A stretch of DNA of 64,000 bases from Enterococcus_I eurekensis (GTDB lineage: Bacteria; Bacillota; Bacilli; Lactobacillales; Enterococcaceae): contig NZ_JBHSGT010000063.1 of the NCBI RefSeq assembly GCF_042654605.1, forward strand, positions 1-64,000, in the 5' to 3' direction. Position numbers and translations under genes: made by a program. Below the pieces are notes generated by a model. It ran no database searches, was not told the origin of the DNA, and saw nothing but the letters and a program-made list of their open reading frames with translations. Position 1 is the stretch's first letter; each line of letters starts with the position of its first letter. Of this stretch, positions 17,278-26,235 are shown in pieces.

Positions 17278-17517
17278 ATGGCAACATTTGGCAAGTTTGA
17301 AACAACTATTGTCCCGTCGGAATTTGGTTTAGAATTTAAGGTTGAAACACCTGTCAGCTTTACCGTGAAAGATCAAGCTGAAACTGGTACCATTATTAAG
17401 CAGTTGAAAAACTCTGCGGTCGTCGGAATCGACGAAACGAAAAAAAATCGTGATTTGATGGTTAGAAGTAATGGTGTGATTATCATCAACTACAAAGAAT
17501 TAAAAAAGATTAGTTAA
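17278..17517 (+). CDS. Small conserved protein, DUF2187/YkvS-like
   Basis: A 79-aa beta-rich cytoplasmic protein with no known activity. The pattern (PVSFTVKDQAETGTI..NSAVVGIDE..GVIIINYKEL) resembles the KOW-like DUF2187 family found in Firmicutes. A GGGAGG site lies upstream with rather long spacing. Monocistronic with its own promoter and a shared bidirectional terminator. Confidence 0.7.
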   Translation: MATFGKFETTIVPSEFGLEFKVETPVSFTVKDQAETGTIIKQLKNSAVVGIDETKKNRDLMVRSNGVIIINYKELKKIS

Positions 17518-17527
17518 TAAATAAAGC

Positions 17528-17580
17528 AAGACGTGTCAAGTTCCCAACGAGTATTCGTTGCGACTTTGACACGTCTTTTC
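17528..17580. terminator. Bidirectional terminator between the DUF2187 gene and upp
   Basis: AAGACGTGTCAA..TTTGACACGTCTT hairpin with T-rich sequence on both sides, between convergent genes. Confidence 0.85.
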
Positions 17581-17589
17581 TTTAATTTC

Positions 17590-18219
17590 TTATTTCGTAC
17601 CGAATAAACGATCGCCAGCATCGCCCAAACCAGGAACGATATAGCCATTTTCATTCAATTTCTCATCTAACGCTGCCGTGTAAATATCTACATCTGGATG
17701 CGCTTCTTGTAAAACTTTCACGCCTTCCGGAGCCGCAACAAGACAAACAAATTTAATGTTTGAAGCACCGCGATTTTTTAATGCATCAATCGCCATCACC
17801 GCTGAACCACCTGTTGCTAACATTGGATCCACTACAAGTAATTGACGACTTGAGATATCCTCTGGTAATTTTACGAAATATTCGTGTGGTTCTAATGTTT
17901 CTTCATCACGGTATAATCCAACGTGACCAACTTTTGCCGCTGGAATTAATTGTAAAATCCCATCAACCATCCCTAAACCTGCACGTAAAATTGGAATAAT
18001 CGCTACTTTTTTACCTGATAATTGTTTTTGGACTGAACGAACCATTGGTGTTTCGATCTCAACTTCTTCCACTGGTAAATCACGTGAAATTTCATAAGCC
18101 ATTAACATCGCAATTTCATCAACAACCTCACGAAAGACTTTCGTGCCACTGTTTTTATCACGGATAATTGTTAACTTATGTTGAATTAATGGATGATCAA
18201 TTACTTGAAATTTTCCCAT
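17590..18219 (-). CDS. upp: Uracil phosphoribosyltransferase
   Basis: Makes UMP from uracil and PRPP. The PRPP-binding motif VVDPMLATGGSA is near residue 130 and the C-terminal GDAGDRLFGTK is typical. 209 aa is standard. Starts after AAAAGGAGCG. A promoter with 17-bp spacing lies upstream. Confidence 0.97.
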   Translation of the reverse strand: MGKFQVIDHPLIQHKLTIIRDKNSGTKVFREVVDEIAMLMAYEISRDLPVEEVEIETPMVRSVQKQLSGKKVAIIPILRAGLGMVDGILQLIPAAKVGHVGLYRDEETLEPHEYFVKLPEDISSRQLLVVDPMLATGGSAVMAIDALKNRGASNIKFVCLVAAPEGVKVLQEAHPDVDIYTAALDEKLNENGYIVPGLGDAGDRLFGTK

Positions 18220-18248
18220 TTGAATCGCTCCTTTTCTTTGTTGTTATT

Positions 18249-18277
18249 ATTGTAAAGCATATTGGCTTTTCAGACAA
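18249..18277 (-). promoter_or_regulatory. Promoter of upp
   Basis: Minus strand TTGTCT (18272-18277), 17 bases, TACAAT (18249-18254), 30 bases before the upp start. No PyrR-type attenuator is seen. Confidence 0.6.
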
Positions 18278-18334
18278 GGAAACTTCGCAATCTTTCGCAA
18301 GTTCTCAACGATTTTATCCGTCTGAACAAGATTC

Positions 18335-19069
18335 TTATTCCGCTCGTCGCTTCTCTAAAGCATCGAGTAAAGTAAACAATGCAAAACCTAGCAAGGCGAT
18401 ACAAAAAATCCCCGCAAACATTTCATCATAAGCCATCTTCGTCCAAGCACTTAAGATTAAATATCCTAAACCATATGTTGTTGCATAGTTCTCTGCAAAA
18501 AATAGGGAAGCTAACGCAATTCCAATACTGACGCGTAAACTCGCTAATAAATGCGGATAAATTGCCGGCAAAATTAAATAATAAATTCTCTGTCCTAGAC
18601 TGGCATGAAAATTCGTCATCGTTCTTTGATAATTTCTCGGGATTTGATTAACCCCATCTCGAACTAAGACAATCATTTGTAAAACAATGATTGTAAATAA
18701 CAAAATGATTTTAGACAAATTACCTAAGCCCCAAAAAATCATAAAGACCGGCAAGAAAGCGACCTTGGGTAAGGGATATAAAAAATAAAGTAAGGGAGAT
18801 AACAAGCGATTTAAACGGGGCGAAAGACTCAGCACAATCCCACAAGGTACACCGACCATAAAGGCAAAAAATAAAGCGAGCGTCATTCTACCTAGACTCG
18901 CCAAAGTGTGTAGAAGGACTTGGTCTTTTAGCGACCAAATGGTTTGAAAAGTCTCCCATGGTGCAGGAATCGCCCGATTTTTCAGCAACATTGCCAACAA
19001 CCACCATAATAAAACAAACGATAAAACGCCCAAAAGAAAAGAGCTCAGCCAATATGATTTTTGTTTCAT
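18335..19069 (-). CDS. ABC transporter permease (NitT/TauT type)
   Basis: A 244-aa inner membrane permease with six hydrophobic segments and the EAA-like loop NFHASLGQRIYYLILPAIYPHL region. It belongs to the SsuC/TauC/ThiX type that works with a dedicated ATPase and a periplasmic-type lipoprotein receptor. The ATG at 19069 overlaps the ATPase stop as ATGA, so the two are translationally coupled. The substrate is unknown; candidates are thiamine precursors, sulfonates or other small organics. Confidence 0.85.
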   Translation of the reverse strand: MKQKSYWLSSFLLGVLSFVLLWWLLAMLLKNRAIPAPWETFQTIWSLKDQVLLHTLASLGRMTLALFFAFMVGVPCGIVLSLSPRLNRLLSPLLYFLYPLPKVAFLPVFMIFWGLGNLSKIILLFTIIVLQMIVLVRDGVNQIPRNYQRTMTNFHASLGQRIYYLILPAIYPHLLASLRVSIGIALASLFFAENYATTYGLGYLILSAWTKMAYDEMFAGIFCIALLGFALFTLLDALEKRRAE

Positions 19070-19779
19070 CGACGGCGCACTTCCTTTCTCAACTGAATAC
19101 AAAATTCATAAAAATCCAAGCTATCTCGTCGTTCTCGGAGTGTTTTTGTTGGATTCGTTAAAGGATGCAGTTGTTGATTACGAATTAGTAAAATCTCATC
19201 GCCTAAAAAAGCCGCCTCTTCAATATCATGGGTAACGATGAATAACGTGTTGCCGTGCTTTTTTTGTTCTTGTAAAATCAACCGCTGAATCTCTTCTTTG
19301 CTTTCCATATCTAAAGAAGACGTTGGCTCATCCAAGCACAGAAAAGACGGCTTAACGACCAATCCTTGTCCAATCGCAACCCGTTGTGCTTGCCCACCAC
19401 TTAAAGTTGCGACTTTTTGTTCAGCCAATGGCGTTAAATTCAAGTCTTCTAAAAGGGTCTTAACTTTAGTAATTTGCTGTTCTTTGGCAACTTTTTGAAT
19501 TTTCAACGGTAATCGCAACGCATCAATGACTTTTAGCCAAGGAAAGAGTTGATTGTTTTGAAAAACCGTCATCACCTCTTGCGCTGAAAAATCGTGATAG
19601 ATCACTTCTCCTTGGCTCGGAGTCAGTGATTTCGTCAGTAAATCCAAGAATGTGCTTTTGCCCACACCTGAAGGACCGACTAGAACATAAATTTTATTTT
19701 CCTGAAATGTATAATTCAGATTTTGAAAAATGATGTTATTTTTAAATTGAAAGTTTAAGTTTTTTATTTGAATTTCCAC
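19066..19779 (-). CDS. ABC transporter ATP-binding protein (NitT/TauT type)
   Basis: 237 aa with Walker A GPSGVGKST, signature LSGGQAQR, Walker B FLCLDEPTSSLD and the switch His in VTHDIEEA. It powers the permease encoded next to it. The receptor gene at 20606-21589 lies on the opposite strand behind a deacetylase gene; the short shared intergenic region suggests joint control. Confidence 0.9.
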   Translation of the reverse strand: MEIQIKNLNFQFKNNIIFQNLNYTFQENKIYVLVGPSGVGKSTFLDLLTKSLTPSQGEVIYHDFSAQEVMTVFQNNQLFPWLKVIDALRLPLKIQKVAKEQQITKVKTLLEDLNLTPLAEQKVATLSGGQAQRVAIGQGLVVKPSFLCLDEPTSSLDMESKEEIQRLILQEQKKHGNTLFIVTHDIEEAAFLGDEILLIRNQQLHPLTNPTKTLRERRDSLDFYEFCIQLRKEVRRR

Positions 19780-19794
19780 AAAAAATCCTCCTAA

Positions 19795-19829
19795 ATTATA
19801 CGTTCCATTTTACACGTTTGTGCTATACT
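19795..19829. promoter_or_regulatory. Divergent promoter region
   Basis: A minus-strand TATAAT (19795-19800) faces the ABC ATPase gene, and a plus-strand TATACT (19824-19829) faces the deacetylase gene. The two units start within 80 bases of each other. -35 elements are weak in both directions. Confidence 0.45.
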
Positions 19830-19858
19830 ATTAAAGATAAAAAGTAGGAGGTTACACA

Positions 19859-20602
19859 ATGTTTTTAACTTTAGTATTTCATGAAATACGTCCACAAAAA
19901 GAAATCGATGCTGGTCAACGGCCGATCCACGTGGCTGACGGTTACGAAGATCGCTTACCATTACCGTTATATAATAGCACCGAAAATTTTTCAGAACAAA
20001 TGTCTTACTTAAAAGACAATGGCTACAACTTTTTAACACTTGAACAAATTAAAGCTTTTTATGAAAATGCGACACCACTTCCTGATAAAGCCATTTTAAT
20101 TACATTTGATGATGCTTATCAATCCCAAAAAAAATATGCTTACCCGATTTTAAAGGCTCTAAATATTCCTGCTGTTTTGTTTGAGCCATCTGGTTGGGTT
20201 TTCGAGGAAGCAAGTCCCTACGCGGAAGCCTTCTCTCAAGTCCTAAGCTTTGATGAAATTGCCGAAATGAGTGATGTTTTTACAACAGCGAATCATACCC
20301 ACCATTTCCATCAACGACACGGGATCGAAGAAAGTCGATGCATGTGGGAATCACCTGCAAACGTTGCTGCAGATATTTTACGTAACAATGATTTCGTCAC
20401 CGATACAGAAGTTTTTGCATATCCTTTTGGACTTTATAATGTGAAAAGTATCACCATATTAGAGGAGCTAGGTTTTAAACTAGCCTTTACAACTAAGCCT
20501 AGCTTCAATTCTAAATCAACCAATCCTTTAGAATTATGCCGCGAAGTTGTACCATACACCTTTACAATGACGGATTTCAAAAAAATGTTAGGAGAACTTT
20601 AA
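19859..20602 (+). CDS. Polysaccharide deacetylase-family protein
   Basis: 247 aa, NodB-like fold. The metal-binding Asp motif is TFDDAY (about residue 80) and a His-rich segment ANHTHHFH follows (about residue 142). No signal peptide is seen, so it may act inside the cell. It begins after AGTAGGAGG and lies 3 bases before the receptor lipoprotein gene. This pairing with an ABC importer suggests it modifies the imported compound; that is inference. Confidence 0.8.
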   Translation: MFLTLVFHEIRPQKEIDAGQRPIHVADGYEDRLPLPLYNSTENFSEQMSYLKDNGYNFLTLEQIKAFYENATPLPDKAILITFDDAYQSQKKYAYPILKALNIPAVLFEPSGWVFEEASPYAEAFSQVLSFDEIAEMSDVFTTANHTHHFHQRHGIEESRCMWESPANVAADILRNNDFVTDTEVFAYPFGLYNVKSITILEELGFKLAFTTKPSFNSKSTNPLELCREVVPYTFTMTDFKKMLGEL

Positions 20603-20605
20603 TCC

Positions 20606-21589
20606 ATGAAAAAAACACTTTTAGCCACTTTAACGACACTGACACTGCTTACTTTAGCTGCTTGTAGCAGTTCAGAAAAAACACCCGAATCATACTCTTC
20701 AACGACACCTGAGGCAAGTAGCGAAAAAGTAGCTACTGGAACTCGTGAAACAATTAATTTTGGGATTTTACCTGCGGAATCTGCTCTACCGATTATTATC
20801 GCTCACGAACAAGGCTTTTTCACTGAAGAAGGTACTAATGTTTCAATTAAATCTTTTTCGTCGCCGAATGATCGGAACGTAGCCATCCAAGCTAAAACAA
20901 TTGATGGCACGATTAGCGATGTCATGACCGAAGCGACTTTTAAAAAAAATGGTATCGACATGACGATTACTTCTGGCATTTTAGAAGATTTCAAGATTCT
21001 CGCTTCGCCACAATCAAACATTACCGAAATGAAACAATTGGCGGATAAAAAAGTGACACTCGTTCCGAATTTTATTTTAGAATACATTATGGATGTCTTT
21101 GCGACTGAAGATGATTTTACGTATCAAATCGTTGAAATTCCAAGTTTTTCAGCACGCAGTGAAGCCTTGATGACGGGCGAAGTCGATGCAGCTGTTTATA
21201 CAGAACCACAAGCTTCAATGCTTGCTGCCCAAGGAGCCGTGATTTTAGGTGGTTCAAAAGAAGCTGGAATTAAAGGTGGAACGATTCAATTTACCGATCA
21301 ACTATTAACTGAACGACCCCAAGACGTCGCAGCTTTCTACCGTGCCTATAACAAAGCGATTGATTATATGAACGCTCACAAAGCGAGCGAATATACGGAT
21401 ACTTTAAGCAAATACCAATTCCCTGATGCGATGAGTAACTATCTTGATAGCCAAGAAGCAGATTACCCTTACGCGGATGCTGTCACTCAAGAGCAATTCG
21501 ATAAAATCATTGCTTGGTCAAAAGGTAAAGGCATGATTGACGAAGCCTATACTTATGAAGAATTAACCGATTTCGGTTATCTAAAATAA
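20606..21589 (+). CDS. ABC transporter substrate-binding lipoprotein (NMT1/THI5-like)
   Basis: 327 aa with a lipoprotein signal ending LTLAAC (Cys about residue 20) and a Ser/Thr-rich linker, then a two-lobe receptor domain (INFGILPAESALPIIIAHEQGFF; EVDAAVYTEPQ). This type delivers substrates to NitT/TauT-type permeases. It is the natural partner of the permease and ATPase encoded on the other strand just upstream. Confidence 0.87.
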   Translation: MKKTLLATLTTLTLLTLAACSSSEKTPESYSSTTPEASSEKVATGTRETINFGILPAESALPIIIAHEQGFFTEEGTNVSIKSFSSPNDRNVAIQAKTIDGTISDVMTEATFKKNGIDMTITSGILEDFKILASPQSNITEMKQLADKKVTLVPNFILEYIMDVFATEDDFTYQIVEIPSFSARSEALMTGEVDAAVYTEPQASMLAAQGAVILGGSKEAGIKGGTIQFTDQLLTERPQDVAAFYRAYNKAIDYMNAHKASEYTDTLSKYQFPDAMSNYLDSQEADYPYADAVTQEQFDKIIAWSKGKGMIDEAYTYEELTDFGYLK

Positions 21590-21632
21590 CAGCAACTCAC
21601 GTTTAATTCTTTGATTTCTTAATACTCAAAAT

Positions 21633-21665
21633 ACCACCTATCATCTTTTTATGATGATAGGTGGT
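21633..21665. terminator. Bidirectional terminator between receptor gene and glyA
   Basis: ACCACCTATCATC..GATGATAGGTGGT is a perfect 13-bp stem between convergent genes. The T tracts are short. Confidence 0.75.
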
Positions 21666-21694
21666 GTTCTCATTGTTCGAAAAATAAAATCGAA

Positions 21695-22936
21695 TTATTT
21701 AATTTTTAATGGGTGAGCGTCTGTTAAAGCTAATACTTCTTGTTTTACTTCAGCTAAAACTTCAGCATTGTCTTTGTTTTCTAATACTTTGATGATTAGT
21801 TTTGCGACTTCTGCAGCGGCCTCTTCTTTAAAACCACGGCTTGTAATCGCTGGTGTTCCAACACGAATACCACTTGTTTGGAATGGGCTTAATGTTTCAA
21901 ACGGAATAGAGTTTTTATTAACGGTAATGCTAACTGTGTCTAATAATTGTTCCGCTTGTTTACCAGTCATTTCAAAACCAGTTACTTCAATTAATAATAA
22001 ATGGTTATCTGTCGCACCTGAAACTAAGCGTGCTTTTGTTGATTGGTTGAAAACTTTCGCCATTGCTTGTGCATTTTTGATGATTTGTGCTGTGTATTCT
22101 TTGAAGTCATCTTGTAAAGCTTCTTTAAAGGCAACTGCTTTACCCGCAATCACGTGCTCTAATGGACCACCTTGAATGCCTGGGAAAATCGCGCTATTGA
22201 TTTTTTTTGCTAAATCTTCATCGTTAGTTAAAATTAAACCGCCACGCGGACCTCTCAATGTTTTATGTGTTGTTGAAGTAACGACATCTGCATATGGTAC
22301 TGGATTTGGATGATCACCTGTTGCTACTAGACCTGCGATATGTGCCATATCGACCATTAATTTGGCACCAATTTCATCGGCAATTTCTTTAAATTTAGAA
22401 AAATCAATCGTACGAGAATACGCACTTGCGCCAGCTACGATTAATTTTGGCTGATGTTTACGTGCTAAAATACGAACAACTTCATAATCAATCACTTCTG
22501 TTGATGGGTCGACACCATAAGGAACAAAGTTATAAGTTTTACCACTAAAGTTAACTGGTGAACCATGAGTTAAGTGACCACCTGCAGATAAATCCATACC
22601 TAAAATTGTATCACCTGGTTCAACTAAAGAAAGGTATGCTGCAGTATTTGCTTGAGAACCTGAGTGTGCTTGAACGTTGGCAAATTTAGCACCAAAAATT
22701 TCTTTTGCACGATCAATTGCTAAATCTTCAACAATATCAACGAATTCACATCCACCGTAATAACGACGACCTGGATAACCTTCTGCATATTTATTTGTTA
22801 AAATACTGCCTTGAGCAGCCATTACACCTTCTGAGACAATGTTTTCAGAGGCAATTAGCTCGATATTATTTTGTTGGCGAATTCCTTCGTCTTTAATTGC
22901 TTGCCATAATTCTTTATCAAATTCCTTGTAATCCAT
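21695..22936 (-). CDS. glyA: Serine hydroxymethyltransferase
   Basis: PLP enzyme interconverting serine and glycine with tetrahydrofolate. The PLP lysine lies in TSTTHKTLRGPRGG (about residue 225); YAEGYPGRRYYGG is the N-terminal signature. 413 aa is standard. Preceded by a promoter with TACAAT. Confidence 0.98.
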   Translation of the reverse strand: MDYKEFDKELWQAIKDEGIRQQNNIELIASENIVSEGVMAAQGSILTNKYAEGYPGRRYYGGCEFVDIVEDLAIDRAKEIFGAKFANVQAHSGSQANTAAYLSLVEPGDTILGMDLSAGGHLTHGSPVNFSGKTYNFVPYGVDPSTEVIDYEVVRILARKHQPKLIVAGASAYSRTIDFSKFKEIADEIGAKLMVDMAHIAGLVATGDHPNPVPYADVVTSTTHKTLRGPRGGLILTNDEDLAKKINSAIFPGIQGGPLEHVIAGKAVAFKEALQDDFKEYTAQIIKNAQAMAKVFNQSTKARLVSGATDNHLLLIEVTGFEMTGKQAEQLLDTVSITVNKNSIPFETLSPFQTSGIRVGTPAITSRGFKEEAAAEVAKLIIKVLENKDNAEVLAEVKQEVLALTDAHPLKIK

Positions 22937-22972
22937 CTAACACAAACATCCCTTCAAAAATAAGTTAATTTG

Positions 22973-23001
22973 ATTGTAGCACATATCATTCGAGTATTGA
23001 A
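22973..23001 (-). promoter_or_regulatory. Promoter of glyA
   Basis: Minus strand TTCAAT (22996-23001), 17 bases, TACAAT (22973-22978), about 37 bases before the glyA start. Confidence 0.5.
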
Positions 23002-23042
23002 ATTTTTAAGACTATTTTTATAATATTTTTGCTGATAATTAC

Positions 23043-23077
23043 AAAAAAACTGATTAAAGGCGAACGATAATCAGTTT
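23043..23077 (-). terminator. Terminator of the tdk-prfA-prmC-tsaC unit
   Basis: Minus strand AACTGATTA..TAATCAGTT followed by T7, just after the tsaC stop. Confidence 0.9.
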
Positions 23078-23097
23078 AACATGCAACAATATTCATT

Positions 23098-24117
23098 TTA
23101 CACTTTAAAAAATTGTTGATTAGCGGATTTTTTCAGACGATTCATGTAAGCCACGCCTAAACCGACTTCTGGAAAAACAGGAGCAAAGATTAAATCAACT
23201 TGTTCTTCATCCAAAGCTCGTAACCCGGCAAATAACCCTTTGGCGGCAGATGCGATACTTTCATCGACTAAAGGATAACTAGCTGTCATTTGCGCTTGAT
23301 AGGCTGCTCGTAGCTCTGGACTAGCCAAAACACCAACCTTTAAATCTTGCTTCTTAGCCCAATCAAAAGCCTCTGCCCAATCTGTTGGCTGAACCATCAA
23401 GACTTTCGTTTTTGGCGCATAGTGTTTGTATTTCATTCCTGGGGAACGGGGTGCTTGGTTTTCTTCAACTAAATGTTGATCGACTAAAACGGTCACACCG
23501 AGTGTTTCTTCTAAAACTTCTTTCGTCACTGCTCCAGGACGTAAAATCATTGGTGGTTGAATGGGATCACTAAGATCTAAAACAGTTGATTCCACACCAA
23601 TCTCCGTTGAACCGCCTTCCAGAATCCCTTCAATCTTACCTTTTAAATCATGGTAGACATGCTGACTTTGGGTCGGACTCGGGCGACCTGATGTGTTTGC
23701 ACTTGGACCAACTAAAGGCTGACCGACCTCTTTAATTAATTCTAATGTTAATGGATGATTAGGCATCCGAAATGAAACCGTTGATAAACCGGCTGAAACG
23801 ACACTTGGTAAGGCACCTGGTTTAATTTTAAAAATTAACGTTAGCGGTCCCGGCCAAAATTGCTCGACGATTTTTGAAGTCAATGGATGAAAATTATCGA
23901 CGTATTGCTTCACTTGTTCAAAGTTTTCCACGTGAACAATCAAGGGATTGTCACTCGGACGTCCTTTCACAGCAAAGACTTTTTTTACGGCATCCGCTAA
24001 TGTTGCATTGGCTCCTAAGCCGTAGACGGTCTCACTTGGAAAGGCGACTAAGCCACCTTCACGTAAAATTGCCGCCGCTTCTTTTATTTCTTGTTGATGG
24101 AATTTTTTTGTTTCCAC
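23098..24117 (-). CDS. tsaC: Threonylcarbamoyl-AMP synthase (Sua5/YwlC)
   Basis: Makes threonylcarbamoyl-AMP for the t6A37 tRNA modification. The YrdC domain (PSETVYGLGANA, KGRPSDNPLI, GPSANTSGRPSP) fills the first 200 residues and the Sua5 C-terminal domain the rest; 339 aa fits the long form. Start appears to be GTG at 24117. A perfect DnaA box lies between its AAGGATG ribosome site and the start codon, inside a DnaA-box cluster. Confidence 0.93.
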   Translation of the reverse strand: METKKFHQQEIKEAAAILREGGLVAFPSETVYGLGANATLADAVKKVFAVKGRPSDNPLIVHVENFEQVKQYVDNFHPLTSKIVEQFWPGPLTLIFKIKPGALPSVVSAGLSTVSFRMPNHPLTLELIKEVGQPLVGPSANTSGRPSPTQSQHVYHDLKGKIEGILEGGSTEIGVESTVLDLSDPIQPPMILRPGAVTKEVLEETLGVTVLVDQHLVEENQAPRSPGMKYKHYAPKTKVLMVQPTDWAEAFDWAKKQDLKVGVLASPELRAAYQAQMTASYPLVDESIASAAKGLFAGLRALDEEQVDLIFAPVFPEVGLGVAYMNRLKKSANQQFFKV

Positions 24118-24320
24118 AAGTTATACACATCCTTTTTCTTAACTGTTGGTGAGTTATCAACATTTCCACCAAAGTTACCCACATTTTGTGGATAACTACT
24201 TTGTCAAGTGTGGATTTCTCTGTGGGTAATTCACTAAAAGGCTTTATTTGTTTATTTCTCAAGGTTTTCTTAAGATTTGAACCCTTTGAAATTTATTATT
24301 ATCCACAGTTTTGTGGATAA
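24111..24320. other. DnaA-box cluster between prmC and tsaC
   Basis: Perfect TTATNCACA boxes are at 24121-24129 (+), 24187-24195 (-), 24299-24307 (+) and 24312-24320 (-). One-mismatch boxes are at 24154-24162 (TTATCAACA), 24175-24183 (TTACCCACA) and 24221-24229 (-), and weaker ones at 24111-24119 and 24209-24217. About nine boxes in 210 bp in both orientations far exceeds chance. In B. subtilis one of the known non-oriC DnaA-binding clusters lies at ywlC, the orthologue of the adjacent gene. Confidence 0.8.
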
Positions 24321-24321
24321 G

Positions 24322-25152
24322 TTATTCGACAACAACCATGCGATCTTGTCCGCTTAAATCTTGATGAACACTTACTTTTTTATGTGGGAAATACGTTTGA
24401 AAAAGGCTTCGAACCGCTTTGCCTTGTAAATAACCAATCTCTAAAAAGATTTTGCCGTCTTTCGCCAATTTCTGACTAGCCTCTTTGGCTAACTGTTCAT
24501 AAATCGCTAAGCCATGATTTTCAGCAAATAAGGCCATTTTGGGTTCAAAGGTTCGAACGCTTTCGTCCATCATTTCCCATTCTTCTACTCCAATATAAGG
24601 GGGATTCGAAATTAAAATATCAATTGGTTGTTGAATCGGACTTAACGTATCCCCTAAATAAAAATCCAATTTCGCTCCTAGTTTCGTAGCATTTTCTTGT
24701 GCCACGTTTAAAGCTTCCTGCGAAAGATCAACCGTGGCGACTTGCCAAACAGGGCGTTCTAATTTAAGCGTGATACTAATCGCACCCGTCCCAGTCCCAA
24801 CATCGACAACATAAGCTGCTTCTGGCGTCCCTTTTGCTAAACATAAGGCCACAAGTTCTTCCGTTTCTGGTCTAGGAATTAATGTATCTTCGGTAACTTT
24901 GAACATCCGACCATAAAATTCTTCAAAACCCAATAAATACTGCGGGGGATAATGGGCTTTTAATTTTTCTAAATCACGTTTTAATTGTCCCTCTTCTGCT
25001 TCTGGCATTTCCCGGTTCCAATTTAATAACCAATCGGTCTTACTCCATTTTTTCCGACCTAAAAAAACATATAAAATATGAGAACCATCAATCCCGGCAT
25101 CTTCTAAAAAAGAAGAAGCCCAAAAGAGGACTTCTCGATAGGTTTTAGCCAT
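24322..25152 (-). CDS. prmC: Release factor glutamine methyltransferase
   Basis: Methylates the Gln of the GGQ motif in peptide release factors, matching its position right after prfA. SAM site VDVGTGTGAIS (about residue 115) and catalytic NPPYIG (about residue 188) are present. ATG at 25152 (MAKTYREVLFW) is preferred over an ATG four codons upstream. It overlaps the prfA stop by 8 bases. Confidence 0.95.
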   Translation of the reverse strand: MAKTYREVLFWASSFLEDAGIDGSHILYVFLGRKKWSKTDWLLNWNREMPEAEEGQLKRDLEKLKAHYPPQYLLGFEEFYGRMFKVTEDTLIPRPETEELVALCLAKGTPEAAYVVDVGTGTGAISITLKLERPVWQVATVDLSQEALNVAQENATKLGAKLDFYLGDTLSPIQQPIDILISNPPYIGVEEWEMMDESVRTFEPKMALFAENHGLAIYEQLAKEASQKLAKDGKIFLEIGYLQGKAVRSLFQTYFPHKKVSVHQDLSGQDRMVVVE

Positions 25153-26218
25153 TTTGCAACTCATCCAATTTCGATGTTTGATCGTATAAAATTAATGCAT
25201 CGACAACTTCATCTAATTTTCCTGCTAAAATTTGGTCTAATTTTTGAATCGTTAAACCAATTCGATGATCGGTTACACGGTTTTGCGGGAAGTTATACGT
25301 ACGGATTCGTTCTGAACGATCCCCAGTTCCAACTGCTGATTTACGGTTTGCATCATATTCGCTACGCGCTTCTTGTTCTAATTTATCATAAACACGGGCA
25401 CGTAGGACTTTCATCGCTTTTTCACGGTTCTTAATTTGTGAACGTTCATCTTGCATCGCAACAGCAATCCCAGTTGGAATATGCGTTAAACGAACGGCAG
25501 AAGCGGTTTTATTGACGTGCTGACCACCGGCACCAGATGCATGATAGATATCGATACGAATATCTTTATCGGCTAAATCAAGCTCAACTTCTTCTGCTTC
25601 CGGTAAGACAACAACCGTTGCAGTTGACGTATGAATTCGTCCTTGTGATTCAGTTGATGGCACACGTTGCACACGGTGTGCACCACTTTCGTATTTTAAT
25701 TTTGAGAAGACATTTTCACCAGTAATCATCATGATGACTTCTTTGTAGCCACCGATTCCTGTAACGTTGGCGTCCATCACTTCAACTTTCCAACCTTGCG
25801 CATCCGCGTAACGTTGATACATTTCAAATAAATCGCCCGCAAATAACGCCGCTTCATCTCCACCAGCTGCTCCACGAATTTCCATAATAATATTTTTATC
25901 ATCATTCGGGTCTTTTGGTAAAAGTAAAATTTTAATTTGCTCTTCTAGTTCTTCTTTTTCTTTCTTTAAATCGCTTAGTTCTTCTTTCGCCATTTCAGCC
26001 ATATCAGCATCTAAATTCTCAGACAATAGTTCTTCTGTTTCACTGATTCCTTCAACAACGACTTTATAACGACGATACACAGCAACGGTTTGGCGTGTAT
26101 TTGCCTCTTCTTTTGACAAAGCCATAAAACGCTTCGTATCAGAAACGACTTCAGGGTCACTTAATAATTCCCCTAGCTCTTCATAACGGTCTTCAATGGA
26201 TTGTAATTGATCGTACAT
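25145..26218 (-). CDS. prfA: Peptide chain release factor 1
   Basis: Reads UAA and UAG stops. The GGQ catalytic motif is in GAGGQHVNKT and the stop-reading PxT tripeptide is PST in RVPSTESQGR. 357 aa is standard. It follows tdk by 17 bases and overlaps prmC. Confidence 0.98.
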   Translation of the reverse strand: MYDQLQSIEDRYEELGELLSDPEVVSDTKRFMALSKEEANTRQTVAVYRRYKVVVEGISETEELLSENLDADMAEMAKEELSDLKKEKEELEEQIKILLLPKDPNDDKNIIMEIRGAAGGDEAALFAGDLFEMYQRYADAQGWKVEVMDANVTGIGGYKEVIMMITGENVFSKLKYESGAHRVQRVPSTESQGRIHTSTATVVVLPEAEEVELDLADKDIRIDIYHASGAGGQHVNKTASAVRLTHIPTGIAVAMQDERSQIKNREKAMKVLRARVYDKLEQEARSEYDANRKSAVGTGDRSERIRTYNFPQNRVTDHRIGLTIQKLDQILAGKLDEVVDALILYDQTSKLDELQNG

Positions 26219-26235
26219 GGAAATACTCCTTTTCT

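Noticed and set aside
17112..17294. Minus-strand frame of 60 codons upstream of the DUF2187 gene
   Set aside because: It covers the promoter of the real gene, is Lys/Phe-rich from AT content, and lacks a ribosome site.
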